Both the position numbers and the translations under genes were made by a program. Shown here in pieces: positions 28,357-37,441 of a DNA stretch of 64,000 bases (position 1 is its first letter; each line of letters opens with the position of its first letter). This DNA is from JBDTSW01 sp963758845 (GTDB taxonomy: Bacteria > Actinomycetota > Thermoleophilia > Solirubrobacterales > 70-9). The stretch is from the NCBI GenBank assembly GCA_963758845.1, contig CAVWWX010000002.1, forward strand, positions 248,001 through 312,000, read 5' to 3'. The notes beneath the pieces are model-generated. The model saw nothing but the letters and a program-made list of their open reading frames with translations, did not search any database and had not been told where the DNA came from.

Positions 28357-29674
28357 CTAGCCGGGCAGCGGCTCGAGCAGGCCCGCCTCCTCGAGCCGCT
28401 CGGCGGCCCGGCGGATGATCGGATAGCTGAGCCCGGAACTGCGGGCGATGTCGAGTAGGGATGCCGTCCTGTCGCTCTGGTTCAGCACCCATAGGAGCGC
28501 GCGCTCGTCGTCCGGGGTGGAGACGGCCCCCCCGGCCGAGCGGTAGAGGCCGCGCCGCCCCAGTTGCGGCTCGCCGTAGGGGCTCAGGTTGATGTAGCGC
28601 CGGTTGCTGCCGAGCAGATCGGCCACCTCGAGGCACGTGTCGACCGCCTCTCCGAGTGAATGGGGACGGATCCGCTCGAGCGAGTCGGCCGAGGTGTGGT
28701 AGCCGGCGAACTCACCGTGGGGCGTCCGCATCAGTGTGCCGACCGGCAGGTCGAAGCCCGGCGAGCAGAACTGACGCTCGTCACCACCCCACGGCTCCCA
28801 AGGGAGCAACCGGTGCGGGGCGCCCGAGTCGCGCAGCACGACCTCGATCGCCCGATCGACCTGGGCGTCTCCGCGCCGGCTGCGCTTGTAGGTGAGGTCG
28901 CCGCCGTCGCCGATGCAGGAGAGCGCCAGCCCGTGCTCGATGCGATCGAGTCCGTCGCGGTTCCGGTGCAGCCAAGCGAGCGGGCCGATCGTGCCCTGGC
29001 GCGAACAGGAAGCGGTAGGTGTGGCGCGGGCGACGCTCCAGCAGGCGCTTGGCGAGCATGGTCGCGACGGCGATCCCGGACAGGTTGTCGTTGGCGAGCG
29101 AGGGGTGGCAGACGTAGGTCGAGATCAGCACCTCGCCTCGTTCTCGCCCGGCGACGTCGAGCTCGGCGTAGGAGAGGTGACCCGGTTTGAGGGTCGAGTC
29201 GATCACGACCTCGTAGTCGCCCGGCTCGAGCTCGAGCAGCTGTCGGTGCGAGAGGCAGAAGCCCCAGGTTCGCTCGTAGTAGGAGGTGCGGTACGGGATG
29301 ACATCGGGCTGGTCCGGCAGCGAGTGAAGCCGTTGGCGCGAGCTCTAGAGCGCCATCCTCCTTCGCACCGGCTCGCTGTAGGAGACGACGTGGAGGTTCG
29401 AGCGCGAGAGGTCCACCACCCTGGTCCCGTCGGGGCCCGCGATGTAGGCGTCGCGGAGGTTCCACTCGTCGGGCACGACCCAGTCGAGGACCCTGGTGCC
29501 GCTCGGGACCTCGGTCCTGGTGATCGGGATCTCCTCTTCGAGGACGTCGAAGGTGGCGCGGACTCCGTCGCCGGTCAGGCTGCGACAGAGCGGGAACAGC
29601 CGTCGCATCAGCTCGAACGCCTCGCGGCCGGTCGCCTCCGTGTCGCTCGCCGGAGCGCTGAGCACGGGCGTCAC
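28357..29674 (-). CDS. DUF4910/DUF2172 aminopeptidase-like protein with C-terminal winged helix (two or more frameshifts)
   Basis: GTG 29674 overlaps the PIG-L stop. It reads AFELMRRLFPLCRSLTGDGV and DEWNLRDAYIAGPDGTRVVD, then, after a shift near 29350, FCLSHRQLLELEPGDYEVVI. Metal-peptidase-like motifs follow: STYVCHPSLANDNLSGIAVA (His and Asp), and, after a shift near 28995, CIGDGGDLTYKRSR and GYHTSADSLERI (M28-like HTSAD). The last 70 residues (LLWVLNQSDRTASLLDIARS) resemble a winged helix. The fold is that of zinc aminopeptidases, but such genes occur in sugar-biosynthesis loci and the substrate is unknown. Confidence 0.75.
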
Positions 29675-30327
29675 ACGAGCACCGCCTTGCGGCAGAAGAA
29701 GGCCTCGGCGTAGGAGGAGGGCGAGTTGCACTCCATCCCCCGCAGCCGCAGCAGCCCCGCGAACAGATCCTCCTGGAACCAGGGCTTCGGGACCTGGGAG
29801 CCGAAGTGGCTCATCAGGTGGTCGATCTTGCGCCGGGACAGTCCTCGGCAGCGTCACGAATGCGTTCGGCGTGCTCATGTCGCCGTCGTACTTCGGCACC
29901 TCGTACTCGAGGATCAGATGGTCGCGGAAGGTGTTCCAGGTCAGCTCGCAGCTCAGCCGGTGGTCCTGGTGCAGGTCCGCGCGCTGGTGGGTGAAGATGA
30001 CGTCGGGGAGACAGTGGCAGCCTTCAGCTCCTCGAAGAGGTCCTTGATCCCGCTGGCCCTCGTAGGGGAAGTAGCCGTCGGGAAAGTCGCGGACGATGAC
30101 CTCGCGCGCGGCAGGTCTTCGAGCAGGCCTCGGCGCTCTTTCGGGCCTCCTCGGCGCGTTCGCCCGTCGCCGCTCAGGACCACCCAACGCAGCTCCGAGA
30201 CCGCCCCTTGGTCGATCAGCTTCATCAGCGTCCCCCCGCACCCGATCTCGATGTCATCCGGATGGGCGCCGATCGCGAGCACGCGCGCCGCGGATGCCTC
30301 GGGCGGGCCGAGCCGCAGCGGCAGCAT
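29671..30327 (-). CDS. PIG-L family (LmbE-like) N-deacetylase (about five frameshifts)
   Basis: It begins MLPLRLGPPEASAARVLAIG and continues with the zinc motif AHPDDIEIGCGGTLMKL (AHPDD), then, with shifts near 30180, 30115, 30050 and 30015, REVIVRDFPDGYFPYEGQ and PDVIFTHQRADLHQDHRLSC (the third zinc ligand, HxDHR). After a shift near 29855 it ends KIDHLMSHFGSQVPKPWF to FFCRKAVLV. Removes acetyl from N-acetylated sugars or glycolipids. The ATG at 30327 overlaps the stop of the cytidylyltransferase (TGATG). Likely deacetylates an amino sugar of the same cassette. Confidence 0.75.
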
Positions 30328-31147
30328 CAGCCGGAGGCCACGTACTCGAGGTCGCGACGCGCGACGCGGTCGGGGTCCCATACCTGCCACGGGGCGCTCG
30401 CCACCCTCGTGCAGGCCCTCGAGCCACTGCTGGTCCTTGAGCGTGTCCATCGGAGCCCAGAACCCCTCGTGGCGCTGGGCGAGCACCTGGCCCGCCGGCA
30501 ACAGCCTCTGCAACGGCTCCTCGACGAGGTCCTCACCCGGGCGAAGCTCGTCGAGGAACTCCCGGCGGAGGATGAAGTACCCGCCGTTGATCCAGATGTC
30601 GGAGCCCATCACGTCACGCATGCTCTTTACCCGCCCGTCGGCGCTTCATCGAGACGACGTGGAAGCTGTAGTTCGGGCGAACGGCCAGGAAGCTCGCCAT
30701 CGTCTCCGCCTCTCTGGCACGAGCGATCATCGCCGGCAGATCCGCGTCGGTCAGCGTGTCGCCGTAGTTGGCGAGGAAGACCTCGTCATCGGCGAGTAGG
30801 TGGCGGACGGCGCGCAGCCGCTCGCCGATCGGCGCCTTGAGGCCGGTGTCGACGAAGGTGATGTTCCAGTCGTGGATGTCGGTCTTGAGCAGGTGCACGT
30901 CCGCGCCGCCGTTCGACAGCACGAAGTCGTTCGCCATCGCCTCGTTGTAGGTGAGGAAGAACTGCTTGATCACCTCGGCCTTGTAGCCGAGGCACAGCAC
31001 GAAGTCGGTAAAGCCGAAGTGGGCGTAGTACTTCATGACGTGCCAGAGGACGGGGCGGGGGCCGATCGGGATCATCGGCTTCGGGGCGACCTCAGAGGCC
31101 TCGCGCATCCTCAGCCCCTGGCCGCCGCAGAAGATGACGACCTTCAC
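30327..31147 (-). CDS. Glucose-1-phosphate cytidylyltransferase-like nucleotidyltransferase (RfbF family; two frameshifts)
   Basis: GTG 31147 overlaps the methyltransferase stop (GTGA). The N-terminus is a textbook sugar-nucleotidyltransferase: KVVIFCGGQGLRMREASEVA and PKPMIPIGPRPVLWHVMKYY, with GFTDFVLCLGYKAEVIKQFF specific to RfbF. The metal-binding ANYGDTLTDADL follows. After a shift near 30638 come WINGGYFILRREFLDELRPG and GFWAPMDTLKDQQWLE, and after another near 30400 the protein ends LEYVASG. Makes a CDP- (or other NDP-) hexose from hexose-1-phosphate, the entry step to CDP-dideoxy or branched sugars. Confidence 0.8.
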
Positions 31148-32427
31148 AGCACCTCCACCTCCGGGATCGGGACGACGAAGCGCGCACCCCAGTCGCGCGC
31201 GTGTGCGAGCTGGGCCACGATCTCGTCCTTCAGGTTCCAGGGGAGGATCAGGATGAAGTCGGGGCGGGCCTGCTCGAGCGCCTCGGGATGGCGGATCGGG
31301 ATGTGCGTTCCGGGCAGGAACTGTCCCTGCTTGTAGGGGTTGCGATCGACCGTGAACTCGAGCAGGTCGGTGCGGATCCCGCAGTAGTTCAGCAGGGTGT
31401 TCCCCTTGCCTGGGGCGCCGTAGCCGGCAACGCGCTTGCCGTCGCGGCGGCAGGCGATCAGGAAGTCGAGCAGGCTCCACTTCGTCTCCATCACCCGCGG
31501 CGCGAACGAGTCGTAGCCCTCGAGCCGGTCGAAGCCCGAGCTCGCGCTCGCGCTCGGCCAGTCGCCGTCACCGCGGGCTCTCCGGCTGGCGGGCGCCAAG
31601 CCGGCGCTGCGCGTAGATCGCGCAGCGAGCCGCCATGGGTGTCGAGCTCGTCGACATCGAAGACCTCGAGGCCGTGGGCGCGGAGCACCGCCCGGGCCGT
31701 GCGGAACGAGAAGTACGAGAAGTGCTCGTGGTAGATCGTGTCGAACTGGTTGCCCGCGATCAGCCGCGCCAGGTGCGGGAACTCGATCGTGACGACGCCC
31801 GTCCAGGGCGAGCACCCGCTCGATGCCGCCGACGAAGTCGTTGAGGTCGGGAACGTGCGCCAGGACGTTGTTGGCGACGAGCAGGTCGGCGCGCCGCCCG
31901 TCGGCGGCGAGGCGGGCCGCCTAGCTACGACCGAAGAACGCGACCACCGTCTCGATCCCCCGCTCCCGTGCCGCCGTCGCGACGTTCGCGGCGGGCTCGA
32001 CGCCGAGCGCGCGGGATTCCCCGCTCGACGACGTGCTGGAGCAGGTAGCCGTCGTTGCTCGCCAGCTCGACCACCAGGCTGTCCGCGTCGAGGCCGAAGC
32101 GAGCGACCGAGGAGTCAACGAAGTCGCGAGCGTGCGCCACCCAGGAGTCCGAGTAGGAGGAGAAGTAGGCGTACTCGGTGAAGATCTCCTCCGGCGCCAC
32201 GAGCTCCTCGAGCTGGACCAGCAGGCAGCGCTCGCAGATCCGGACGTGCAGCGGGTAGAAGGGCTCCATCGAACCGAGCCGGTCCGCGGGCACGTAGCTC
32301 TCGCACAGCGGCGACATGCCGAGGTCGACGAAGGTGTGGCGCAGCGGCGCGGCGCAGAAGCGGCAGCTGGGCTCGGCCGGCCTCCGCCGATCTGCGGATC
32401 GATCTGGTCTCGAAGCTCGACGTCCAT
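31144..32427 (-). CDS. NDP-sugar C-methyltransferase, TylC3/CloU type (about six frameshifts)
   Basis: Three-domain SAM-dependent enzyme. N-terminal zinc domain: SCRFCAAPLRHTFVDLGMSP then CESYV and CERCLLVQ (four Cys). Rossmann SAM domain: LVVELASNDGYLLQHVV, ANNVLAHVPDLNDFV, YHEHFSYFSFRTARAVL. C-terminal domain: GYGAPGKGNTLLNYCGI and FILILPWNLKDEI. These enzymes methylate a sugar ring carbon (C3 of a 4-keto sugar in characterised members). The start ATG 32427 has AGGAG four bases upstream. Breaks lie near 32385, 32020, 31922, 31815, 31620 and 31545. It leads the operon through to DUF4910. Confidence 0.78.
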
Positions 32428-32481
32428 CGGGCTCCTGCGAGATCAACGCCGCAGAGGTCGCGGTTCTCCCACGACCCCGGG

Positions 32482-33169
32482 CTACACCTGCGACGCGGTC
32501 CGCTCCGGTGCGATCCTCGCGATCCCCAGCCCACGGCCCCGCTCGGGGTCGAGGATCATCGTCGCGGCCTCGTTGCGGGACGAGACGCCAAGCTTGCTGA
32601 AGGCCGAGGAGAGGTGGCTCTTGACGGTGCTCTCGGCGAGGAACAGGTTGCCGGCGATCTGAGCGTTCGTGAACCCGGCGATGACGTGCGACAGCACCTG
32701 ACGCTCACGGGTGGTGAGCGCTTGCGCGCTCGACCTCCCCGCGCTGCTCGCTGGGAACCGACACCTGACCCGCGCAGACCACCGCGACGACCGCCGCGAG
32801 CGCATCCTCGGCCTCCTTCTCGAGCACGACCCCGTCGACCCCCAGCTCCAGCGCGCGCCGCACCTCGGTCCCGCGGGCACGGCGGCAGACGAGCACCGCT
32901 GCGACACCCTCGAGCTTCGAGCGGAGCAGGCGCACGATGCCCACGGCCGAACGGCCCGGCCGGTCCGCGGCGACAACCACGCAGGAGGGGGCGCTGCCGT
33001 TGCAGGAGGCGAGAAGGCTCCTCGATCGGTCGTCTCCCGGGCGACGACGATGTGACCCGCGGATGAAGGGCAGCGCAGACCGTTCGCGGAGCGGGCGCTC
33101 CTCGACGCAGACGCCGATGCGCAGCGCTTCGCTCGTCACATCGGGCGGAGCGGGTCGCGGGGTGGCCAT
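32482..33169 (-). CDS. LuxR/NarL-type DNA-binding response regulator-like protein (frameshifts)
   Basis: The C-terminal LuxR helix-turn-helix is complete: LTTRERQVLSHVIAGFTNAQ, then IAGNLFLAESTVKSHLSSAF and SKLGVSSRNEAA. The N-terminal domain resembles a degenerate receiver (RIGVCVEERPLRERSALPFI, AVLVCRRARGTEVRRALELG, VDGVVLEKEAEDALAAVVAV), but no clear phospho-acceptor Asp pocket survives, so it may be an atypical receiver. The ATG at 33169 is the likely start. Breaks lie near 33040 and 32725. The position between the C-methyltransferase and the initiating transferase suggests it regulates the polysaccharide operon. Confidence 0.72.
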
Positions 33170-33228
33170 CGAGTCACCAACGCGGCCGCCGAGACCGCGC
33201 TTTCGGCTGCGCGGGGTCGCCACGGCGC

Positions 33229-34879
33229 TCAGAGCCCGCGGCGCCCGAAGACGAACGGGACGGTCCGCAGGAGGATCTTGACGTCGAGCCAGAGCGACCA
33301 GTTGGCGCCGTAGAGGTAGTCGATCTGTGACCATCTCGTGCATCGGGATCCGAGCCGATCCGAAGACCTGCCAGGGACCGGTCATCCCCGGCGGGAGCTG
33401 CAGCCGCGAGCGCCGCCAGCCCTCGATCCTGCTGTCCTCGTCGAGCACGAGCGGCCGCGGGCCGACGAGGGCCATGTCGCCGCGCAGCACGTTGAGGAGC
33501 TGGGGCAGCTCGTCGAGCGAGGCCCGGCGCAGGAGCCGCCCGACCCGGGTGATCCTCGGGTCGTCCTCGATCTTGAACAGGCCGCCGTCGGCCTCGTTGC
33601 GGTCGGCGAGCGCGGCCTTCAGCGCCTCGGCGCCGTCGACCATGGTGCGGAACTTGAGCATCTCGAAGGGCACGTCGCCCCGACCCATGCGTCGCTGCCG
33701 GAAGAGGACCGGACCGCGCGAGTCGAGCTTGATCGCGATCGCGATCGCCGCCAGGAGCGGGCGAGAGCAGCGAGCAGGCCGAGAGCGGACCCCGCGATGT
33801 CCAGAGCCCGCGCTTGACGACCCGCGAGGAGCGGCTGAGCCCGTACCGAGGCATGCCGAGCAGGGTGATCCCGTCGACGTCGTCGAGCTCGACGGAGGAG
33901 CCCACGACCTCGAACAGCCGCGGCAGCACGCTGACCTTGACCCCGAGCGACTTGAGCTGGCGGATCGTGTTCGAGGAGGTCATCGGAGACGGCGGAGCGC
34001 GGCGCAACGATCGCCCGCTCGATCTGCTCGGCCTCGAGCAGGGACTCAAGCGCGCCGGCGCTCCCAGCACCGGGAGCATCGGGAGCCCGTTCGAGCTGGG
34101 CGGCTCGGGCTCGAGCGGCACTCGGCCCACCACGCGCGCCTTCAGGCCCGGCGCCTGCTCGAACCGGCGACTGGATCCACCCGGCGGTCTTGGCGTCACC
34201 CATCACCAGGCAGCGCTCCTCGGCCGACACCGCTCGGGCGTAGCACCGGGCGAGCGCTCGGGCGCCGATCATGCTCGCGAACAGCAGCGCCCAGACCCCG
34301 ACCGCCTGGTCACGACCGAAGTGGCCGTCGACGATCAGGTCCCCGGCGAGCCAGATCAAGAGCGCGTAGAGCGTCGCTTCCGAGAACAAGCGCCGGGATC
34401 TCGTCGAGCGTCGTCTTCCTCAACAGGTGCTCGTCGCGGTCGTAGAGCCCGGTGAGCTTGCTGACCACGATGACCAGGGGCAACGCCAGCAGGGCGAGGG
34501 GGTTGAGCGCGTCCTCTCCCACGATCGCCACGCCGATCACGACCGCGATCGCGGCCGAAGCGACGTCCGCCAGTGCCAGCGTGCGGCGATAGGTCGCGTC
34601 CCGTCGATAGGTCGCGTCGCGGAATTGGCCCTCGGGGATCTCCGCTTGCGCGGGACCCTCGCGCCACGGCAGGCTCGCAAGCCGGTCGCGGATCCGGATG
34701 CCGCCGCCGCCGGGACCCCGGGGGGGCGCCCAGTGTTGCTGCCGCTGCTGGGGGCTCGATCTGATGTGGTGGCGCCGGCATCCTCCATGGGACAACGCCC
34801 CTCGCCATCGCGGCGGCGCGCGCGGCGGCCCCGGATCCACCGGAATTGGAACCATCCGCGCTGCGCACCGCCGACGCAT
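33229..34879 (-). CDS. Polyprenyl-phosphate sugar-1-phosphate transferase (WbaP/ExoY-like; several frameshifts)
   Basis: Initiating enzyme of repeat-unit synthesis: transfers hexose-1-phosphate from a UDP-sugar to undecaprenyl phosphate. N-terminal TM segments (IAVVIGVAIVGEDAL, LALLALPLVIVVSKL, TLYALLIWLAGDLIV), a CoA-binding-like middle domain, and the C-terminal catalytic domain with ALDIAGSALGLLA, RMGRGDVPFEMLKFRTMVDG, DDPRITRVGRLLRRASLDEL and PQLLNVLRGDMALVGPRPLV (DE/PRP motifs). Stop at 33229 (FGRRGL). Breaks lie near 34395, 34165, 34060, 33985, 33815 and 33325. A hexapeptide DATYRR is duplicated before TM1. The N-terminal start is uncertain and could be near 34700. Confidence 0.8.
34587..34618. 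repeat. 18-bp-period tandem duplication inside the sugar-transferase gene
   Basis: CGATAGGTCGCGTC occurs at 34587-34600 and again at 34605-34618. On the minus strand it encodes DATYRR twice in a row before the first membrane segment. It is in-frame, so it looks like a small slippage duplication. Confidence 0.7.
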
Positions 34880-35174
34880 TCAGCGGGCAACTGGAGGCGC
34901 CGCCGAAGGCGGACCAGGCGACGCGGATTCTGCCTACCTCATACCGGTACAGAGGAATCCGCGCGAAGTCCCTCCATCTGCGGTAATCCAGGCGTCAATT
35001 GGGTACCGACCCATTGTCATCGCTGGTCCTGTTTGAGAGTGTCGAGAAGTCCGCGCGAAGGGAAGCTGCGCCTCGCCTCGCCCGAGCCAGGGTCTCGCCA
35101 TGGAGGGCGCGCGCGATACGAGGACATGGCGGAAAGATCGATCGGGGATGATCGCGAATGGATAGTCCAGCGCC
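34880..35174. other. Gene-free stretch between sugar transferase and sigma factor
   Basis: About 295 bases in which no frame on either strand shows recognisable coding sequence. It must carry the promoters of the divergent sugar-transferase and sigma-factor genes, but I could not identify convincing -35/-10 pairs. Confidence 0.4.
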
Positions 35175-35804
35175 GTGAAGATACGGCCAGGGACGGCACA
35201 GGTAGGGGCCGGCGCGAGCTGGAGCGCCGAGAACGGGACCACGCGGCGATGGCGAGCCAAGGGCGAACTCGACCGGCGTGCGATCGCCGCAGCCAAGCGG
35301 GGCGAGTGGGATGGCATTCACCACCTGTACGTGCGCTATCGCGGACGACGTTTACGCTTACGTGCAGAGCATCGTGCGCGATCACCATCAGGCCGAGGAC
35401 ATCACGCAGAGCATGTTCGCGAAGCTGATCGACGCGATCGACAGCTACGAGGAGCGCGCGGTCCCTTCGCCGCCTGGATCATCCGGGTCGCGCGCAACGC
35501 GAGCCTCGACCACCTTCGGGCCCGGCGGCAGATCCCGGTCGAGGATGTGCGCGCCAGCGACCCGGGCGACGATCGCCGCGAGTTCGAGCTTCGCCAGTGT
35601 CTCAAGGAGGCCCTCGACGACCTACCCGAGGAGCAGCGCCAGGTGCTCGTGCTGCGGCACATTCCGGCCTCTCCCCGGCGGAGATCGCGGAGCGGCTGGG
35701 GAAGACCGAGAGCTCGATCCACGGCCTGCATCACCGCGGGCGCGCCACGCTGCGGGCGATGCTGAGTCGAGCGCGGTGCCGCCCCGGTTACGGCGGGCCC
35801 TTAG
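35175..35804 (+). CDS. ECF-type RNA polymerase sigma-70 factor (three frameshifts)
   Basis: Joined frames read LDRRAIAAAKRGEWDGIHHL then, after a shift near 35340, DVYAYVQSIVRDHHQAEDIT and QSMFAKLIDAIDSYEER (region 2, with the DxEDxTQ-like core-binding segment), then after 35460 FAAWIIRVARNASLDHLRAR, LPEEQRQVLVLRHI, and after 35665 LSPAEIAERLGKTESSIHGL with HHRGRATLRAML (region 4.2 HTH). The start GTG 35175 is approximate; a repaired TAG lies at 35802. No anti-sigma gene is adjacent. It diverges from the sugar-transferase gene and may control envelope genes. Confidence 0.7.
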
Positions 35805-35821
35805 CTCAGGGACCTGGGCCC

Positions 35822-36337
35822 CTAGCTCGGGGGGCCCTCGTCACCTTGTCGCCGCCCGTGCCCCCGTCGGCCTCGTCTGCCTCGTCGCTCGATCGAGGAC
35901 ATGATGGCGAACTCGCCCGAATCGGCGTCCGACAGGTGGAGCAGAGCGGCGTGCTCCAGCAGCTGCTCCAGCGGGATGCCGCGCCGCGCCGCTTCGTCCT
36001 CGAGGCACCCCCAGCAAACTCGCGTGTAGCTCAATCGAGATCTCGCGCGGCGTCCCCTGGTCCCTCGGCTTGAACCTCGGGGCGAGCGCTGCGACTCGGG
36101 TGGTTGGGACCATCGCGGCAAATAGGAGAAGGCGCGTTCGAGCGACTCGTCCAAGCTCTCGCCGTCATGCGCCGCCTGCGCCTCGAGGCTCTCCCACCCG
36201 AACCGGTCGAACCTGAGGGTCAGCCGACGGTTGACCCGGGCGGGGGGTGCCGGCGCCGTTCCTTCCCCGTGGGTGTCTCGGCTTGTCATCCGTCGTTCGA
36301 CGGCCCCGGTGGAGGGCGTCGCTTGGGGGCTATGCAC
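35822..36337 (-). CDS. Hypothetical protein with two similar RHH-like segments (frameshifts)
   Basis: The first segment is RLTLRFDRFGWESLEAQAAH then DGESLDESLERAFSYL. After a frame change near 36110 comes a second, ISIELHASLLG, and after another near 36015 CLEDEAARRGIPLEQLLEHA. Each has a beta-strand plus two helices with the pattern W/LE-xx-A-xx-xGxxL-xx-LLEHA, as in ribbon-helix-helix (CopG/Arc-like) or DUF-type DNA-binding units. A basic tail (RRGRRGRRGHGRR) follows. The start may be GTG 36337 or ATG 36289. Function unknown; a tandem RHH would bind DNA as a pseudo-dimer. Confidence 0.5.
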   Translation of the reverse strand: MHSPQATPSTGAVERRMTSRDTHGEGTAPAPPARVNRRLTLRFDRFGWESLEAQAAHDGESLDESLERAFSYLPRWSQPPESQRSPRGSSRGTRGRRARSRLSYTRVCWGCLEDEAARRGIPLEQLLEHAALLHLSDADSGEFAIMSSIERRGRRGRRGHGRRQGDEGPPS

Positions 36338-36394
36338 TTCTGCAACTCGTCCATCGACTCATCGATCGCGCGCCTATACCCGGTCGCCACCCTT

Positions 36395-36700
36395 TCAACC
36401 GCCAACCCCGGAGTCAAGGCCCGTCGTCCCCCCACGACGTCCCCGACTTCCGCACTTTGCGGAGGCGGTGTGGGCGCGCTCCCAGAGACGATTGCGCGCC
36501 TCGATGGCGGTCGCGTCCACGACGGAGCAGGCCAGAGGCCCGTCAGCTCCGGTGGGATCGAATCGGGGCTCGTACAGGATTCGTTTGACGTCGGTCAGCC
36601 GTGCACCGCAGTCGTTGCAGAGACGGAAGTACGTGAGGACCCTCGCCTGCCGGTCGTAGGACGAGGTGATCGAGTGATATCCGCGATGTCTGCACTGCAC
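36395..36700 (-). CDS. Small zinc-ribbon-like hypothetical protein
   Basis: 101 residues from GTG 36700. The N-terminal half (CRHRGYHSITSSYDRQARVL, LTYFRLCNDCGARLTDVKR, YEPRFDP) has Cys3, His and a CNDC pair like a one-finger zinc ribbon. Comparable short actinobacterial proteins are uncharacterised. The C-terminal part is low-complexity and may reflect a frameshift, so the real protein could end near residue 55. The 188 bases upstream, to 36888, hold no other gene. Confidence 0.5.
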   Translation of the reverse strand: MQCRHRGYHSITSSYDRQARVLTYFRLCNDCGARLTDVKRILYEPRFDPTGADGPLACSVVDATAIEARNRLWERAHTASAKCGSRGRRGGTTGLDSGVGG

Positions 36701-36888
36701 CTCAACCCGACAAACGGGGCGGAGACCCGGATTCGCGCACGCACCAGCCGCGAGTTGCTACGAAATTCACTCTCGTCGGCGCGAGCCCCTACCGGGGCGG
36801 ACTGCGTCCCTGATCTGTAGCTCGGGCGGGCAGCGGCGAGCCTGATCACGCATAGGATGAGGTCTGACGACGTGGAAGGGAAGTTCGC

Positions 36889-37374
36889 ATGACGGCCGAG
36901 GAATGGGCACTCGCAGCTACCGTCTTCCTCTCGGGGCTCGCGTCTGGCCTCTTGGGGATGCTGAGCACGATCATGCGTCCGATGCTCGCAGCGATGGACG
37001 GGCGGGACTTCCGGAACTTCATGGGAGCGTTCCTTCAGTTCGCCGGGAAGTCCTGGGGCCGGGTGTACAACTATGCCTGGTCGCTCGGGATGACCATCGG
37101 GCCGGTCGTCGCGCTCGTGCTCCTCTGGGACGATCCCGGCTCCGCCTCGTTTGTGCTCACCGCGATCGGCTTGGGCATCGTGATCGTCGGTGTGCTCATA
37201 GTCTCCAACGTGTGGAAGACCCCGACCTACAACATGATCTTGGCCTGGGATCCCGAGGCTCTGCCAGCGGACTGGGAGGCGGGACGGCGGCGCTATTTCA
37301 CGATCAACTGGATTCAACTGGCGGTCACCTGGGCGGCGTTCGCCCTGTTCCTAGTGGCTCTGATCTCCGTCTAG
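36889..37374 (+). CDS. DUF1772-like (anthrone oxygenase family) membrane protein
   Basis: 161 residues with four hydrophobic segments (about residues 6-24, 62-80, 87-105 and 140-158) and the family's W-x-x-x-R-R-x-x-x-x-x-N-W pattern near the end (WEAGRRRYFTINWIQLAVTW). ATG 36889 follows GGAAGGGA at suitable spacing. Family members are small integral membrane proteins; the anthrone oxygenase name comes from fungal relatives and no catalytic role can be assumed here. Confidence 0.6.
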   Translation: MTAEEWALAATVFLSGLASGLLGMLSTIMRPMLAAMDGRDFRNFMGAFLQFAGKSWGRVYNYAWSLGMTIGPVVALVLLWDDPGSASFVLTAIGLGIVIVGVLIVSNVWKTPTYNMILAWDPEALPADWEAGRRRYFTINWIQLAVTWAAFALFLVALISV

Positions 37375-37441
37375 CTCAGGACCGCGGAGCCTGATACTCC
37401 TAAGCGCTGCCGAATTAGTCCCGTCGAACAAAGGAGGGCCG

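Noticed and set aside
34587..34618. Repeat as start of a CRISPR array
   Set aside because: Only two in-frame 14-base copies lie inside a coding gene with no spacers.
12117..36337. Programmed frameshifting to explain the broken genes
   Set aside because: The breaks have no slippery heptamer or downstream structure pattern, are too many and occur in unrelated genes on both strands.
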